64,000 nucleotides of DNA from Bacillota bacterium (GCA_023459495.1 JAEWTL010000077.1:186001-250000); one strand, 5' to 3'; positions 7,207 to 16,400 are shown, counted from the first letter of the stretch. Numbers and translations: made by a program. Notes: generated by a model not told the origin, from the letters alone.

Positions 7207-8661
7207 TTATAGGGACGGCTTATACCGCAGCTTCATGTCGCGCGCAGCCTTGGCCTCGTCGAGGCGGGACACGGGCGTACCGTGCGGCGCCTCATGCAGC
7301 AATTCGGGCGTGCTTTGCGCCTCGGCGGCGATCTGCTTCATGGCGGCAATGAATTCATCCAGCGTTTCGCGGCTCTCCGTCTCGGTCGGCTCCACCATGA
7401 GTGCCTCGCTGACGATCAGCGGGAAATATATCGTGGGCGGATGCACGCCAAAGTCGATCAGGCGCTTGGCAACGTCCAGCGTGGACGCGCCCTGCTCCTT
7501 CTGCCGCTGGCCCGAGAACACCACCTCGTGCATACAGGGGCGGTCATAGGGCAGTGTATATTCCCCTTTAAGCTTTTCGCGGATATAGTTGGCGTTCAGC
7601 ACCGCCGCCTCCGACACCTGCCGCAGCCCCTCCGCCCCCATTGTACGGATGTAGGCATACGCCCGCACCACCACACCGAAGTTGCCGTAGAACGAAAGCA
7701 CGCGTCCGACGGACAGCGGACGGTCGTCGTCCAGTACAAAGCTGTTTCCCCGCTTCTCCACCGTCGGCTTGGGCAGGAACGGCACGAGGTGTTCCTTCAC
7801 CCCCACCGGGCCAGCGCCCGGCCCGCCGCCGCCGTGCGGCGTGGAGAACGTCTTGTGCAGATTCAAGTGCACCACGTCGAAGCCCATGTCGCCCGGACGC
7901 GTCACGCCGAGGATGGCGTTGGCGTTCGCGCCGTCGTAATAGAGCAGGCCACCAGCCTTATGGATGATCTCCGCGATATGATGGATTTCCTCCTCAAACA
8001 GGCCGAGCGTGTTGGGGTTGGTCAGCATCAGACCCGCGATCTCGTCGCTCATCAGCGCTTCCAGCGCCGCCGTGTCCACCAGTCCCCGGCTGTTCGACTT
8101 CACTTCCACCACATCGAAGCCTGCCGCCGCCGCGGAGGCCGGATTGGTGCCATGCGCCGAGTCCGGTACGACGATCTTCGTGCGTTTTGCGTCGCCCTGG
8201 TGCTCGTGGTACGCCTTGATGATCATCAGGCCGGTCAGCTCGCCGTGCGCGCCCGCCGCAGGCTGCAGCGATACGCGCGCCATGCCCGTAATCTCGGACA
8301 GCATAGCATCCATCTCGTGGAGCAGCTGCAGGCAGCCCTGCGATGCTTTCTCCGGCTGGAGCGGATGCGCCTGCGCAAAGCCTGTGAGACGCGCCATCTC
8401 CTCGTCAATCTTGGGGTTGTATTTCATCGTGCACGAGCCGAGCGGATAGAAACCCGCATCGACGCCGTGGTTCATCATTGAAAGCCGCGTGAAGTGGCGT
8501 ACCAGCTCCACCTCGCTTATCTCGGGCAGCGGCGGGGTTTCACCGCGCAGTGCTTCCGGGATGGTGTCAACCGCGCCCGGCACGTCGCATTTCGGCAGCG
8601 AATATGCCGCCCGTCCTTCGCGGCTCATTTCAAATATCAAAGACTGCGTCTTGGTCGTCAT
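7207..8661 (-). CDS. gcvPB: Glycine dehydrogenase (decarboxylating) subunit 2, P-protein beta
   Basis: With GcvPA it forms the PLP-dependent P-protein that decarboxylates glycine and passes the aminomethyl group to lipoyl-GcvH. The 484-residue chain carries the PLP lysine at about K270 in NLHKTFSTPHGGGG, and the glycine-rich GPGAGPVGV that follows. Other family landmarks are GFYPLGSCTMKYNPK and VVPDSAHGTNPASA. Its ATG overlaps the gcvPA stop by four bases, so the two are translationally coupled. Length is normal for the split form used by many Firmicutes. It is the last gene of the operon, with a terminator 25 bases on. Confidence 0.98.
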   Translation of the reverse strand: MTTKTQSLIFEMSREGRAAYSLPKCDVPGAVDTIPEALRGETPPLPEISEVELVRHFTRLSMMNHGVDAGFYPLGSCTMKYNPKIDEEMARLTGFAQAHPLQPEKASQGCLQLLHEMDAMLSEITGMARVSLQPAAGAHGELTGLMIIKAYHEHQGDAKRTKIVVPDSAHGTNPASAAAAGFDVVEVKSNSRGLVDTAALEALMSDEIAGLMLTNPNTLGLFEEEIHHIAEIIHKAGGLLYYDGANANAILGVTRPGDMGFDVVHLNLHKTFSTPHGGGGPGAGPVGVKEHLVPFLPKPTVEKRGNSFVLDDDRPLSVGRVLSFYGNFGVVVRAYAYIRTMGAEGLRQVSEAAVLNANYIREKLKGEYTLPYDRPCMHEVVFSGQRQKEQGASTLDVAKRLIDFGVHPPTIYFPLIVSEALMVEPTETESRETLDEFIAAMKQIAAEAQSTPELLHEAPHGTPVSRLDEAKAARDMKLRYKPSL

Positions 8662-9992
8662 TTCGCCACCTCCCGCACGAGCGCATCGATCTCGTCTCTG
8701 GTGCGCTTCTCCGTCACCGCGACGAGCCAGCCGCCCTTGAAGCCCCGATAATTCCGGCCCAGATCGTAGCCGCCGAGGATCCCTGCTTTCAGCAGCTTCG
8801 CGTTCAGTTCAGCAACATCGCCCTTATACCACAGCACGAATTCGCAGAAAAATGGCGCGGAGAACACCGGTTCGAACCTGCCTGTGGCCAGCAATTGATC
8901 GTATGCGTAGCGCGATTTATTCACGCACTGCTCCGCTACATCGCGCAGGCCGGAACGGCCCATCGCGGACAGATACATTGTCGCGGCGAGCGCGCACAAC
9001 GCCTCATTGGAACAGATGTTGGACGTGGCCTTCTCACGGCGGATGTGCTGTTCGCGCGCCTGAATGGTCAGCACAAAGCCCCGCTTGCCCTCGCGATCTA
9101 TCGTCTCACCCACGATGCGGCCCGGCATCTTGCGCAGCCACTTCTCCCTGGCGGCAAAGTAGCCCACGTATGGCCCGCCGAAGCTGATCGGGTTGCCGAG
9201 CGGCTGGGCCTCGCCCACCGCGATATCGGCCCCCATCAGGCCCGGTGCTTTGAGCAGCCCCAGCGAGATGGGATCGCAGGAAGCGATCAGCGCAGCCTTA
9301 TGCACATGCGCCGCCTCCGCAATGGCTTCGATCTCCTCAATCACGCCAAAGAAGTTGGGCGACTGCACGATCACGGCGGCGGTCCTGTCCGACAGCTTCG
9401 CCGCAAGATCGTCCATGTCCACCCTGCCATTCTTGTATCCCACAGTAACCACGGTAATTCCCCGGAAATGCGTATAGGTATTCAGCACCTCACGGCTCTG
9501 TGGGGCCGCGCTTTCCGCTACGATCACCTCGTCGCGATTCGAGGTACGGCACGCCATCAGCGCAGCCTCAGCGAGCGCCGAAGCGCCGTCGTACATGGAG
9601 GCGTTGGCCACATCCATGCCGGTCAGCATGCAGATCATGGATTGAAACTCGAAAATGGCCTGCAGTGTGCCCTGACTGATCTCGGGCTGGTAAGGCGTGT
9701 AGGCCGTATAGAACTCCTGCCGTGACAGCAGGGAGGGTACAACGTTCGGGATGAAATGATCATACGCGCCTGCGCCGAGGAAGCAAACCGTGTTCTCACA
9801 GCTGGCGTTGCGGCTTGCCATGCGCTTCATCTGCGCCATTAATTCCATTTCACTCAGTGCCGGGGGCAGATCCAGTTCCCGCCCCAAGCGCACCTCTTCC
9901 GGCACCATAGCAAAAAGATCATCCATGCGCTGCATGCCGATCTCGCGCAGCATCTCTGTCTGCTGCTGCGGCGTATTCGGGATATATCTCAT
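8658..9992 (-). CDS. gcvPA: Glycine dehydrogenase (decarboxylating) subunit 1, P-protein alpha
   Basis: This is the non-PLP-lysine half of the split P-protein. The 444-residue chain begins MRYIPNTPQQQTEMLREIG and has the family stretches FLGAGAYDHFIPNVVPSLL, YTPYQPEISQGTLQ and FQSMICMLTGMDVANASMYD, all typical of GcvPA. It is four-base overlapped at both ends, with gcvH upstream and gcvPB downstream, so expression should be equimolar. All glycine cleavage genes except the lipoamide dehydrogenase (gcvL/lpd) are here; that one must be encoded elsewhere. Confidence 0.98.
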   Translation of the reverse strand: MRYIPNTPQQQTEMLREIGMQRMDDLFAMVPEEVRLGRELDLPPALSEMELMAQMKRMASRNASCENTVCFLGAGAYDHFIPNVVPSLLSRQEFYTAYTPYQPEISQGTLQAIFEFQSMICMLTGMDVANASMYDGASALAEAALMACRTSNRDEVIVAESAAPQSREVLNTYTHFRGITVVTVGYKNGRVDMDDLAAKLSDRTAAVIVQSPNFFGVIEEIEAIAEAAHVHKAALIASCDPISLGLLKAPGLMGADIAVGEAQPLGNPISFGGPYVGYFAAREKWLRKMPGRIVGETIDREGKRGFVLTIQAREQHIRREKATSNICSNEALCALAATMYLSAMGRSGLRDVAEQCVNKSRYAYDQLLATGRFEPVFSAPFFCEFVLWYKGDVAELNAKLLKAGILGGYDLGRNYRGFKGGWLVAVTEKRTRDEIDALVREVAK

Positions 9993-10372
9993 TCGAGGCC
10001 CTCGCAGTACACGCGGTAGGCTTCCGCGTTCATCAGGCCATTAAGCTCGCTTTCGTCGCTCATTTCCACCACGGCGAGCCAGTTTTCATAAGGAGCTTCG
10101 TTGATCTTCTCGGGGCTTGCGGTGAGCGCTTCGTTGGCTTCCGCCACCTTGCCGGATACCGGGCTGTACACATCCGATGCGGCCTTGATGGACTCCACCA
10201 CGCAGAGGATGTCGCCTGTCTCCAGCTCATTGCCCACCTCGGGCAGTTCGACGAACACGACCTCGCCCAGATGTTCCTGCGCGTGGTCCGTGATGCCGAT
10301 GGTGGCACGGTTGCCTTCCGCCTTCACCCATTCGTGTTCCTTCGTGTACAACAGTCCGTCGATGATTTGCAT
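9989..10372 (-). CDS. gcvH: Glycine cleavage system H protein
   Basis: GcvH is the lipoyl carrier that moves the aminomethyl group from P- to T-protein. The 127-residue protein has the normal length and the lipoyl-lysine site at about K63 in VVESIKAASDVYSPVSG. The N-terminal LYTKEHEWVKAEG is also diagnostic. It follows gcvT after a 65-base spacer with a GC-rich palindrome and overlaps gcvPA by four bases. Confidence 0.98.
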   Translation of the reverse strand: MQIIDGLLYTKEHEWVKAEGNRATIGITDHAQEHLGEVVFVELPEVGNELETGDILCVVESIKAASDVYSPVSGKVAEANEALTASPEKINEAPYENWLAVVEMSDESELNGLMNAEAYRVYCEGLE

Positions 10373-10437
10373 TGGCTCTTCCCATGCGGCGCCGCGTGCG
10401 GCCGCAACCGCCGCTTCCTTTCCTTATTAATAAAAAT

Positions 10438-11541
10438 TTATTTTGCCGCGTTTTTATACTTCTTGTTATAGAACGGAATAGGGATGACGCGTGCCTTCAC
10501 AGGCTTATCCCGGATGATAATATTTAGCTCCGTGCCCTCCGCCGCGCATCCGGCCTCCACCAGCGCAAGACCGATGTTTTTCTTCAGCGTGGGCGAAAAG
10601 CTGCCTGTGGTCACAAAGCCCACGGTTTTTCCGTCCGCTTGAACATCGTAATGGCTGCGCGGAATGCCGCGCTCCACCATCTCGAAGCCCACCAGTTTGC
10701 GCTTCAGGCCTTCCTCCGCCTGTTTGTCCAGCGCAGCCTTGCCGATGAAATCCGCCTTATCCAGCTTGACGAAGCGGTTCAACCCCGCCTCCATCGGCGA
10801 AATATCCGCCGAAATTTCCTGCCCGTAAAGCGGCAGCGCTGCCTCAAACCGCAGCGTATCGCGGGCACCCAAAGCCGCGGGTAACAAGCCCTCTTCCTTT
10901 CCCGCGTCCAATACAGCGTTCCACAGCGCAGGCGCATTGGCCGGGTCGGTATATAATTCAAAGCCATCCTCGCCGGTATAACCGCCGCGCGAAACAAGTG
11001 CCTTGAGGCCCGCCACCGTAACCTCCGGCACGAAGTGAAAGAAACGGATATTGCCCAGTGGATAGTCCGTGAGCTTCTGCAATATCGTCTGCGCTTCGGG
11101 GCCCTGCAGCGCAAGCTGCGCCCACTGGCTGGAGACGTTTTCAATCTTCACGTCACCCGCAAGCTGCTCGTTTATCCATTCAAAATCCTTGTCCGTGTTG
11201 GCCGCGTTGACAACCAGCAGATAGTCCTCCGCGCCCAGACGGTAAACGATGAGATCGTCCACCACGCCGCCGTCCGGATAGCACATCGGTGAATACACCG
11301 CCTGCCCGTCCACGGCTTTTGAAATGTCGTTGGTCACGAGGCGCTGAATGAAGCCTTGCGCGTCTTTGCCCTTCACGGTGATTTCACCCATGTGCGAAAC
11401 GTCGAACAGGCCCGCAACGTTGCGGACGGCCTCGTGTTCCAGGGTAATGCCCGAGTACTGCACCGGCAGCGCCCAGCCGCCGAAGTCGATGATACGGCCG
11501 CCTAACCTGACATGCTCGTCATAGAGCGGTGTTTGTTTCAT
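10438..11541 (-). CDS. gcvT: Aminomethyltransferase, glycine cleavage T protein
   Basis: GcvT transfers the aminomethyl carbon from H-protein to tetrahydrofolate, releasing ammonia. The 367-residue protein is full length and starts MKQTPLYDEHVRLGGRIIDF. It has GLFDVSHMGEI, the folate-binding region (VDDLIVYRLGAEDYLLVVN) and the GGYTGEDGFELY motif of T proteins. It is the first gene of the operon and directly follows the glycine riboswitch and its terminator, with AGGAAAGGAAG upstream of the ATG. Confidence 0.98.
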   Translation of the reverse strand: MKQTPLYDEHVRLGGRIIDFGGWALPVQYSGITLEHEAVRNVAGLFDVSHMGEITVKGKDAQGFIQRLVTNDISKAVDGQAVYSPMCYPDGGVVDDLIVYRLGAEDYLLVVNAANTDKDFEWINEQLAGDVKIENVSSQWAQLALQGPEAQTILQKLTDYPLGNIRFFHFVPEVTVAGLKALVSRGGYTGEDGFELYTDPANAPALWNAVLDAGKEEGLLPAALGARDTLRFEAALPLYGQEISADISPMEAGLNRFVKLDKADFIGKAALDKQAEEGLKRKLVGFEMVERGIPRSHYDVQADGKTVGFVTTGSFSPTLKKNIGLALVEAGCAAEGTELNIIIRDKPVKARVIPIPFYNKKYKNAAK

Positions 11542-11564
11542 ATGGCTTCCTTTCCTCTTTTGCC

Positions 11565-11615
11565 CTCAAAAATAAAACAGAGGGAGACAACAAAAAATAA
11601 GTCGTCTACCTCTGT
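11565..11615 (-). terminator. Riboswitch expression-platform terminator
   Basis: On the minus strand ACAGAGG (11615-11609) with GACGAC pairs with GTTGTC and CTCTGT (up to 11577), followed by TTTATTTTT. The 5' arm begins immediately after the second aptamer, so glycine binding can sequester it and prevent termination, as expected for an ON switch. Confidence 0.8.
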
Positions 11616-11785
11616 ATTCTAACCTGAGAGATTCCGGGGCATGCTGCCCCCGTTGCTCCTTCGGTGCCAATAAGGCTCTCCAGAGTGCCGTCGGGATACA
11701 GTCCTTTTACCTGAAAGTTTCACTGCGGTTTGACACGCCGCAGCTTACATCTTCGGTGCTTTGCGCCTCTTCCGTATCCGTCGTC
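11607..11785 (-). ncRNA. Tandem glycine riboswitch
   Basis: Two consecutive aptamers are visible on the minus strand. The first has GAAGAGG, GCACCGAAG and CTTTCAGGTAAAAGGAC; the second has CTCTGGAGAG, GCACCGAAGGAGCAA and AATCTCTCAGG. These are the conserved blocks of the gcvT RNA motif. The leader is transcribed from a consensus promoter ~20 bases upstream and ends in a terminator before gcvT. Glycine binding normally switches the operon on, which fits a catabolic glycine cleavage operon. Confidence 0.93.
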
Positions 11786-11808
11786 CGGGTATTCAGTTTT
11801 GACGATTC

Positions 11809-11838
11809 ATTATATGCGCGCGCCTTTTGGGTTGTCAA
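11809..11838 (-). promoter_or_regulatory. Sigma-A promoter of the gcv operon
   Basis: On the minus strand both boxes match consensus exactly: TTGACA (11838-11833) and TATAAT (11814-11809), separated by 18 bases. Transcription would start near 11802, just before the first glycine aptamer. Confidence 0.85.
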
Positions 11839-11963
11839 GGCAGGCAAGGCGCAAATCTCATCTTTTGTACCCTTCCGCATGCGCCGCCACATGATCTGGT
11901 ATTAAAATAATGTCAGGGAAATTTTACAGGCTCCATAGTAAAAAATTAAATATTACAAAAGTA

Positions 11964-11992
11964 TTGCGAAATATTAATTTTTTGAGTATAAT
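11964..11992 (+). promoter_or_regulatory. Promoter of the first NlpC/P60 gene
   Basis: TTGCGA (11964) and TATAAT (11987) are 17 bases apart, in a very AT-rich stretch, 66 bases before the start codon. Confidence 0.65.
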
Positions 11993-12057
11993 AGGCCTGA
12001 AGTTAATCTTCAATCCATTTATTTTGCGAAGCGAAAGAGAAAGCGAGGGATTGCGTG

Positions 12058-13716
12058 ATGTCGAGGCATCGGGCGAGAAAAGCGTCTCCGCTCCAGATTT
12101 TACGGCGGCAGATTAAAGAAAGATGGGCCGCTATAACCAGAAAGAAACCAAAACGGCTGTCGCTGCCCGAAGCGCGCGGTGTTTCCGTGCCTGCCGTCCG
12201 CAGGGCGGAACGCGGTCTGCAGCCCTCACAGCTGCGCGGCCGGGGCCGAAGCCGACGCCGCACCCTACGCATTGCGAATCCCCGTCGCATGGTCATTATG
12301 GGCAGCGCAGCGGCTGTCGTAATCGCAGGCATCGTGCTCACCGTCGTTCTCACCAGTCCTGCCGGACAGCAAGCCGCGGCATTGACAAACGCGTCTACCT
12401 CTCAGTCAGCAGGCACATCCTCCCTGTCCGCCAGCCTTGCCAACTTAACGGTCGTCATGCCGGTATCCGAATCGGTGCGTCTGGAAGAAGGCGTCACGGC
12501 TTCGGTGGTCATCGACGTTCAGCAGCGCCTGATGGACCTTGGCTACATGGATATCGACGAAACGGACGGCGCGTTTAATGCGCAAACCACCATCGCGGTC
12601 AACCATTTCAAAAAGCAGAGCGGACTTGCGGAGGACGGCGTCGTAGACGCGGATACCTATGCCCTGCTGATGTCGGATGCAGCGCCGTACAATACGATCT
12701 CCTTTGGGGCGCAGGACAGCGGCGACGATAACGGCGTGGCGGAGCTGCAGCAGCGGCTGGTGGAGCTTGGCTATCTGGATAAGGCCACCGGCTATTTCGG
12801 CGAGGACACCCAGGCTGCGGTAAAGAAGTTTCAGAAATTAAACGGACTGCCGGAAGACGGCAACATCGGCAGGGAAACGCGCGAGCTGCTCTACAGCCCG
12901 GACGCTGTAGCCAACTTCTTCGCCTACGGCGAGCAGAGCGACGATATTCTCGCATATCAGCAGCGCCTGAAAAAGCTCGGATACTTAACGACCGAGCCCG
13001 ACGGTAAATTCGGCCCGGATACGCGTGAAGCTGTACAGCGCTTTCAGGAGGCCAACGGCCTTATTGTAGACGGCTATATCGGACCAACTACAGCAGCGGC
13101 GCTGATGTCGGAGAGCGCGCAGGGCAGCTACCTCTCCATCGGCAGCCATGGTACGCAGGTTGTCAACGTACAGAAGCGGCTGAAGGAGCTGGGGTATCTC
13201 ACGGGGGAACCGGACGGTTCGTTCGGTTCCGCAACCGACACGGCGGTGCGCAGCTTCCAGTACCGCAACGGGCTCACCGTAGACGGCAAGGTCGGCGCGC
13301 GCACCCTGTCCGTGCTGAACTCCGACAGCGCCAAGAAATCCACCGGTGTCAATATCACGGGCGCCAACGTGGAGTCTTTCATCGCCGTGGCAAAATCAAA
13401 GCTCGGCAACCGGTATGTCGGCGGCGGCAAGGGGCCTACCGTGTTCGACTGCTCGGGCTTCGTGTACTGGTGTCTCAATCAGGTGGGCGTCAACCAGAGC
13501 TACATGACCTCGTATACCTGGCGCAGCTGTACCCGGTATACGCGTATTACTAACATCAATGACTTGAAACGCGGAGACATCATCGTGTATTATGGACATG
13601 TAGCGATCGCACTCGGCAACGGCCAACAGATCGATGCGTCGTCTCACTATGGCAAGATCGTCGAGCGCAAGATGACAACCGGGCTCGGATTCATCTGCGC
13701 CTATCGCGTATTTTAA
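12058..13716 (+). CDS. Membrane-anchored NlpC/P60 peptidoglycan hydrolase with four PG-binding repeats
   Basis: A very basic cytoplasmic N-terminus (~80 residues) is followed by one membrane segment (MVIMGSAAAVVIAGIVLTVVL), then four PG_binding_1 repeats of about 70-75 residues (each with the Q-Q-R-L...LGY and A-V-x-x-F-Q-x-x-N-G-L pattern), then a C-terminal NlpC/P60 domain. The catalytic cysteine is C465 in DCSGFVYWC and the histidine is H514 in YYGHVAI. The enzyme is expected to cut stem peptides in the wall while tethered to the membrane. ATG 12058 is chosen because GAGGG lies 8 bases upstream; the adjacent GTG is less well spaced. A close paralogue follows 37 bases later. Confidence 0.9.
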   Translation: MSRHRARKASPLQILRRQIKERWAAITRKKPKRLSLPEARGVSVPAVRRAERGLQPSQLRGRGRSRRRTLRIANPRRMVIMGSAAAVVIAGIVLTVVLTSPAGQQAAALTNASTSQSAGTSSLSASLANLTVVMPVSESVRLEEGVTASVVIDVQQRLMDLGYMDIDETDGAFNAQTTIAVNHFKKQSGLAEDGVVDADTYALLMSDAAPYNTISFGAQDSGDDNGVAELQQRLVELGYLDKATGYFGEDTQAAVKKFQKLNGLPEDGNIGRETRELLYSPDAVANFFAYGEQSDDILAYQQRLKKLGYLTTEPDGKFGPDTREAVQRFQEANGLIVDGYIGPTTAAALMSESAQGSYLSIGSHGTQVVNVQKRLKELGYLTGEPDGSFGSATDTAVRSFQYRNGLTVDGKVGARTLSVLNSDSAKKSTGVNITGANVESFIAVAKSKLGNRYVGGGKGPTVFDCSGFVYWCLNQVGVNQSYMTSYTWRSCTRYTRITNINDLKRGDIIVYYGHVAIALGNGQQIDASSHYGKIVERKMTTGLGFICAYRVF

Positions 13717-13753
13717 GCGCACCGCATCCACGCATAAGAGAAAGGAAGGATCT

Positions 13754-15559
13754 ATGCCCAATCATCGTTATCAAAAGAAGTCAAACAAGCTGGTTCATCA
13801 ATGGAGCCGGTTGGTGAGACAGCTCAGGATATTGCCTCATTCCGTCCGCGGATGGTTTTCCGCGCGGCTTCGCTCCATTCTTCCCAAAAAGCGTTCGGCA
13901 GCTTCTCCGGCCGAGCATATGGCGCTTCCCACCCGGGCAGTGGCAGTGCAGAGCACCGCTGCTTCAGCGACGCGTGCCCGCCGCTCGCCGCACAAGCGCA
14001 TCTTCCGAATTAAAATCAAGAACCCGCGGCGTATGGTCATTGCTGCGGGCGCGCTGGTTGTCGTCGTCACCGCTGTTGTACTGCTGTCCACGTTAACCGG
14101 CGGCACGCAACAGACTGCACTGCAGTCGGGCACGGCTTCCACCCCCTCCGCCCCGGTTTCTACGCCGCTCCCCACCAAGCTTGCAAGCATCACGGTGGTG
14201 ACGCCGGTGCACGAATCGGTCCGCATCGAGCAGGGCACAACTGCCGCGGTGGTATCGGACGTACAGGAGCGCCTGATGGAACTCGGCTACATGGATGCGG
14301 ACGAACCGGACAGCATATTCGGTTCGCAGACCACGAGCGCAGTCAACCATTTTAAAAAGCAGCACAGTCTCACCGAGGACGGCGTGGTCGACGAGGAAAC
14401 GTACAACCTGCTCATGTCCGACGATGCGCAGTACTACACCATCACGCTCGGCGCGCAGGATACGGAAGGCGACAACGACGTCACGGAGCTTCAGCAGCGG
14501 CTGGTAGAGCTCGGATACATGAGCAAATCGACCGGATACTTCGGTACAGAAACCGAGGAAGCGGTTAAAAAGTTTCAGAAGCTGAACGGCCTCTCCGAGG
14601 ACGGCAAGATTGGCCACGACACGCGTGAAAAGCTGTACTCCGGCGACGTGGTTGCCAACTTCTTCGCCTACGGCGAGCAGAGCGACCAGATTCTCGCCTA
14701 TCAGCAGCGCCTTAGAAAACTGGGATACCTGATGACAGAGCCGGACGGCAAATTTGGCCCGGATACACGTGAAGCTGTGCGGCGCTTTCAGGAGGCCAAC
14801 GGTCTCACCACAGACGGCTACATTGGGCCGACGACCGCTGCGGCACTGATGTCGGAGGACGCTCAGGGCAGCTCGCTCTCGGTCGGGGCAAGTGGATCGC
14901 AGGTTGAAGCCGTCCAGGAGAGGCTTAAAACCCTTGGTTATTTCACCGGCAGGGTTACGGGATACTTCGGTTCCTCTACCGATGCGGCGGTGCGCAGCTT
15001 CCAGAAGCGCAACAGTCTCACGGTGGACGGCAAGGTTGGCCCGCATACGCTCTCCGTATTGATGTCCAGCTCCGCGAAGAAAGCCTCTACCAGCTCTTCG
15101 GGCAGCTCCAGCAGCTCCGGTTCTTCCAGTTCGTCCGGCTCCAGCAGTTCCGGGTCGTCCGGTTCATCCGGTTCCAGCGCGAACATTACGGGCGCGAACA
15201 TTGAGTCCTTCATCTCCGTTGCGGAGTCCAAACTCGGCAGCAAGTATGTGGGCGGCGGCAAAGGCCCGAACGTGTTCGATTGCTCGGGCTTTGTATACTG
15301 GTGCCTCAATCAGGTGGGCGTCAGCCAGGGTTACATGACCTCTTATACCTGGCGCAGCGTTACCAAGTATACGCGCATTGAGAGCATGAGCGACCTCCAG
15401 CGCGGCGACGTCATCGTATACTACGGCCATGTAGCCATCTGCGCGGGCAACGGATATATGATCGATGCCTCGTCCAGCAACGGCAAGGTTGTCAAACGCA
15501 AGTACACCGGCTCCAGCTACTGGTCGAAAAACTTCATCTGCGGATACCGGATATTCTAA
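13754..15559 (+). CDS. Membrane-anchored NlpC/P60 peptidoglycan hydrolase, paralogue with Ser/Gly linker
   Basis: The 601-residue protein has the same design as its upstream neighbour: basic cytoplasmic tail, single membrane segment (AAGALVVVVTAVVLLSTL), four PG_binding_1 repeats and NlpC/P60 (C510 in DCSGF, H559 in YYGHVAI). It differs by a low-complexity Ser/Gly linker of ~35 residues between the last PG-binding repeat and the catalytic domain, and by a divergent basic tail. GAAAGGAAGG precedes the ATG. The high identity in the repeats and catalytic core suggests tandem duplication. It is co-transcribed with the first gene and followed by a terminator. Confidence 0.9.
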   Translation: MPNHRYQKKSNKLVHQWSRLVRQLRILPHSVRGWFSARLRSILPKKRSAASPAEHMALPTRAVAVQSTAASATRARRSPHKRIFRIKIKNPRRMVIAAGALVVVVTAVVLLSTLTGGTQQTALQSGTASTPSAPVSTPLPTKLASITVVTPVHESVRIEQGTTAAVVSDVQERLMELGYMDADEPDSIFGSQTTSAVNHFKKQHSLTEDGVVDEETYNLLMSDDAQYYTITLGAQDTEGDNDVTELQQRLVELGYMSKSTGYFGTETEEAVKKFQKLNGLSEDGKIGHDTREKLYSGDVVANFFAYGEQSDQILAYQQRLRKLGYLMTEPDGKFGPDTREAVRRFQEANGLTTDGYIGPTTAAALMSEDAQGSSLSVGASGSQVEAVQERLKTLGYFTGRVTGYFGSSTDAAVRSFQKRNSLTVDGKVGPHTLSVLMSSSAKKASTSSSGSSSSSGSSSSSGSSSSGSSGSSGSSANITGANIESFISVAESKLGSKYVGGGKGPNVFDCSGFVYWCLNQVGVSQGYMTSYTWRSVTKYTRIESMSDLQRGDVIVYYGHVAICAGNGYMIDASSSNGKVVKRKYTGSSYWSKNFICGYRIF

Positions 15560-15582
15560 GCATCAACCGGCAATACGATAAT

Positions 15583-15605
15583 CAGGGAGGCTGCGGCCTC
15601 CCTTT
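15583..15605 (+). terminator. Terminator of the NlpC/P60 pair
   Basis: AGGGAGGC and GCCTCCCT form an 8-bp GC-rich stem around a short loop, followed by TTTT, ~25 bases after the stop codon. Confidence 0.75.
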
Positions 15606-15719
15606 TCTGTGCCTGCGTTTCATCCCACAGGCAGGGTAGACAGGTCTCTTTGCGCAGGAGCACCTGCCCCGTTTCCCAGAAAGACCTGTTGTATCACTTT
15701 CGAGCAGCAAGACTGAAAC

Positions 15720-15755
15720 AAAAAAGGAAGCCTGGGCTTCCCTTTTGCTTTTAAT
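15720..15755 (-). terminator. Terminator of the lipoprotein gene
   Basis: AAAAAAGGAAGCC-TGG-GCTTCCCTTTT is a near-perfect stem-loop with A and T runs on either side, so it can act in both directions. It is immediately downstream of the minus-strand lipoprotein gene. Confidence 0.7.
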
Positions 15756-15759
15756 TTTT

Positions 15760-16311
15760 TCAGCCCTCCGGCAATGTGCTTTCCGTTTCTGTAACCTCTG
15801 GCGTGGTTTCCGTTTCCGTATCCTCCGGCGGAATCTCTTCTTCCCCATCGGTCACACACTCGTCCTGGCACCGTTTCATCACCGTCGCGCTGCCATCCTG
15901 CGCCGTGCAGCGCAGCGTGTCGGCATCCTCAATGGCATAGACGGTCTGCTGTCCGCCCGCGGTCATGGTCAGCTTGTCCTTGTCAATTGCGTACTGTCCC
16001 TGCCCGATGGGCTTGCCCTCGGTATCATAGAGGAAGTATGTACCGCTGTCCAGCAGTTCCAATGAGAAGTTCGCTCCCGCTGCCGCCATTTGGTCCGAGC
16101 TCACCGGAGCCCCGGATGAGTCGTACAGCGCGTAGACGGTCCAGGTGCCCGAAAAATCGACGCCGGAGTAATCCGGCACTGTCGGGGCGGGCGTCTTAAC
16201 CGGGGTGCTTACAGGGGTCGCTGACGCCTCTGGCGCCCCTTTGTCCGTGCATGCGGCAAGCAGCGCCGTCAGCACCACCAGCACCAACAATATCGCGCGG
16301 CTTCGTTTCAT
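15760..16311 (-). CDS. Hypothetical lipoprotein
   Basis: A lipoprotein signal peptide (MKRSRAILLVLVVLTALLAAC) ends in a lipobox with the modified cysteine at residue 21. A Thr/Pro-rich linker follows, then a compact ~95-residue domain (GTWTVYALYDSSGAPVSSDQ ... YFLYDTEGKPIGQGQY) that resembles small lipocalin-like/META-type barrel domains of clostridial lipoproteins. The tail is acidic and Thr/Glu-rich. The start at 16311 has AAAGGAG 9 bases upstream, better than the upstream in-frame ATG. Function is not known; it stands alone between two terminators. Confidence 0.75.
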   Translation of the reverse strand: MKRSRAILLVLVVLTALLAACTDKGAPEASATPVSTPVKTPAPTVPDYSGVDFSGTWTVYALYDSSGAPVSSDQMAAAGANFSLELLDSGTYFLYDTEGKPIGQGQYAIDKDKLTMTAGGQQTVYAIEDADTLRCTAQDGSATVMKRCQDECVTDGEEEIPPEDTETETTPEVTETESTLPEG

Positions 16312-16400
16312 CGCTATGCACTCCTTTTCTCTTTTCAACCATTGTATGGATTCATGACATAAAAGTCAACCATGCCAAGAAGGAATCTGCGTCTGCCCGC

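Noticed and set aside
11707..11892. Open frame of ~61 codons on the minus strand upstream of gcvT
   Set aside because: It lies inside the glycine riboswitch and promoter; the RNA motifs explain the sequence and no ribosome site is present.
15582..15871. Arg/Lys-rich minus-strand frames after the NlpC/P60 pair
   Set aside because: They run through two terminators and into the lipoprotein gene in another frame; composition is not protein-like.
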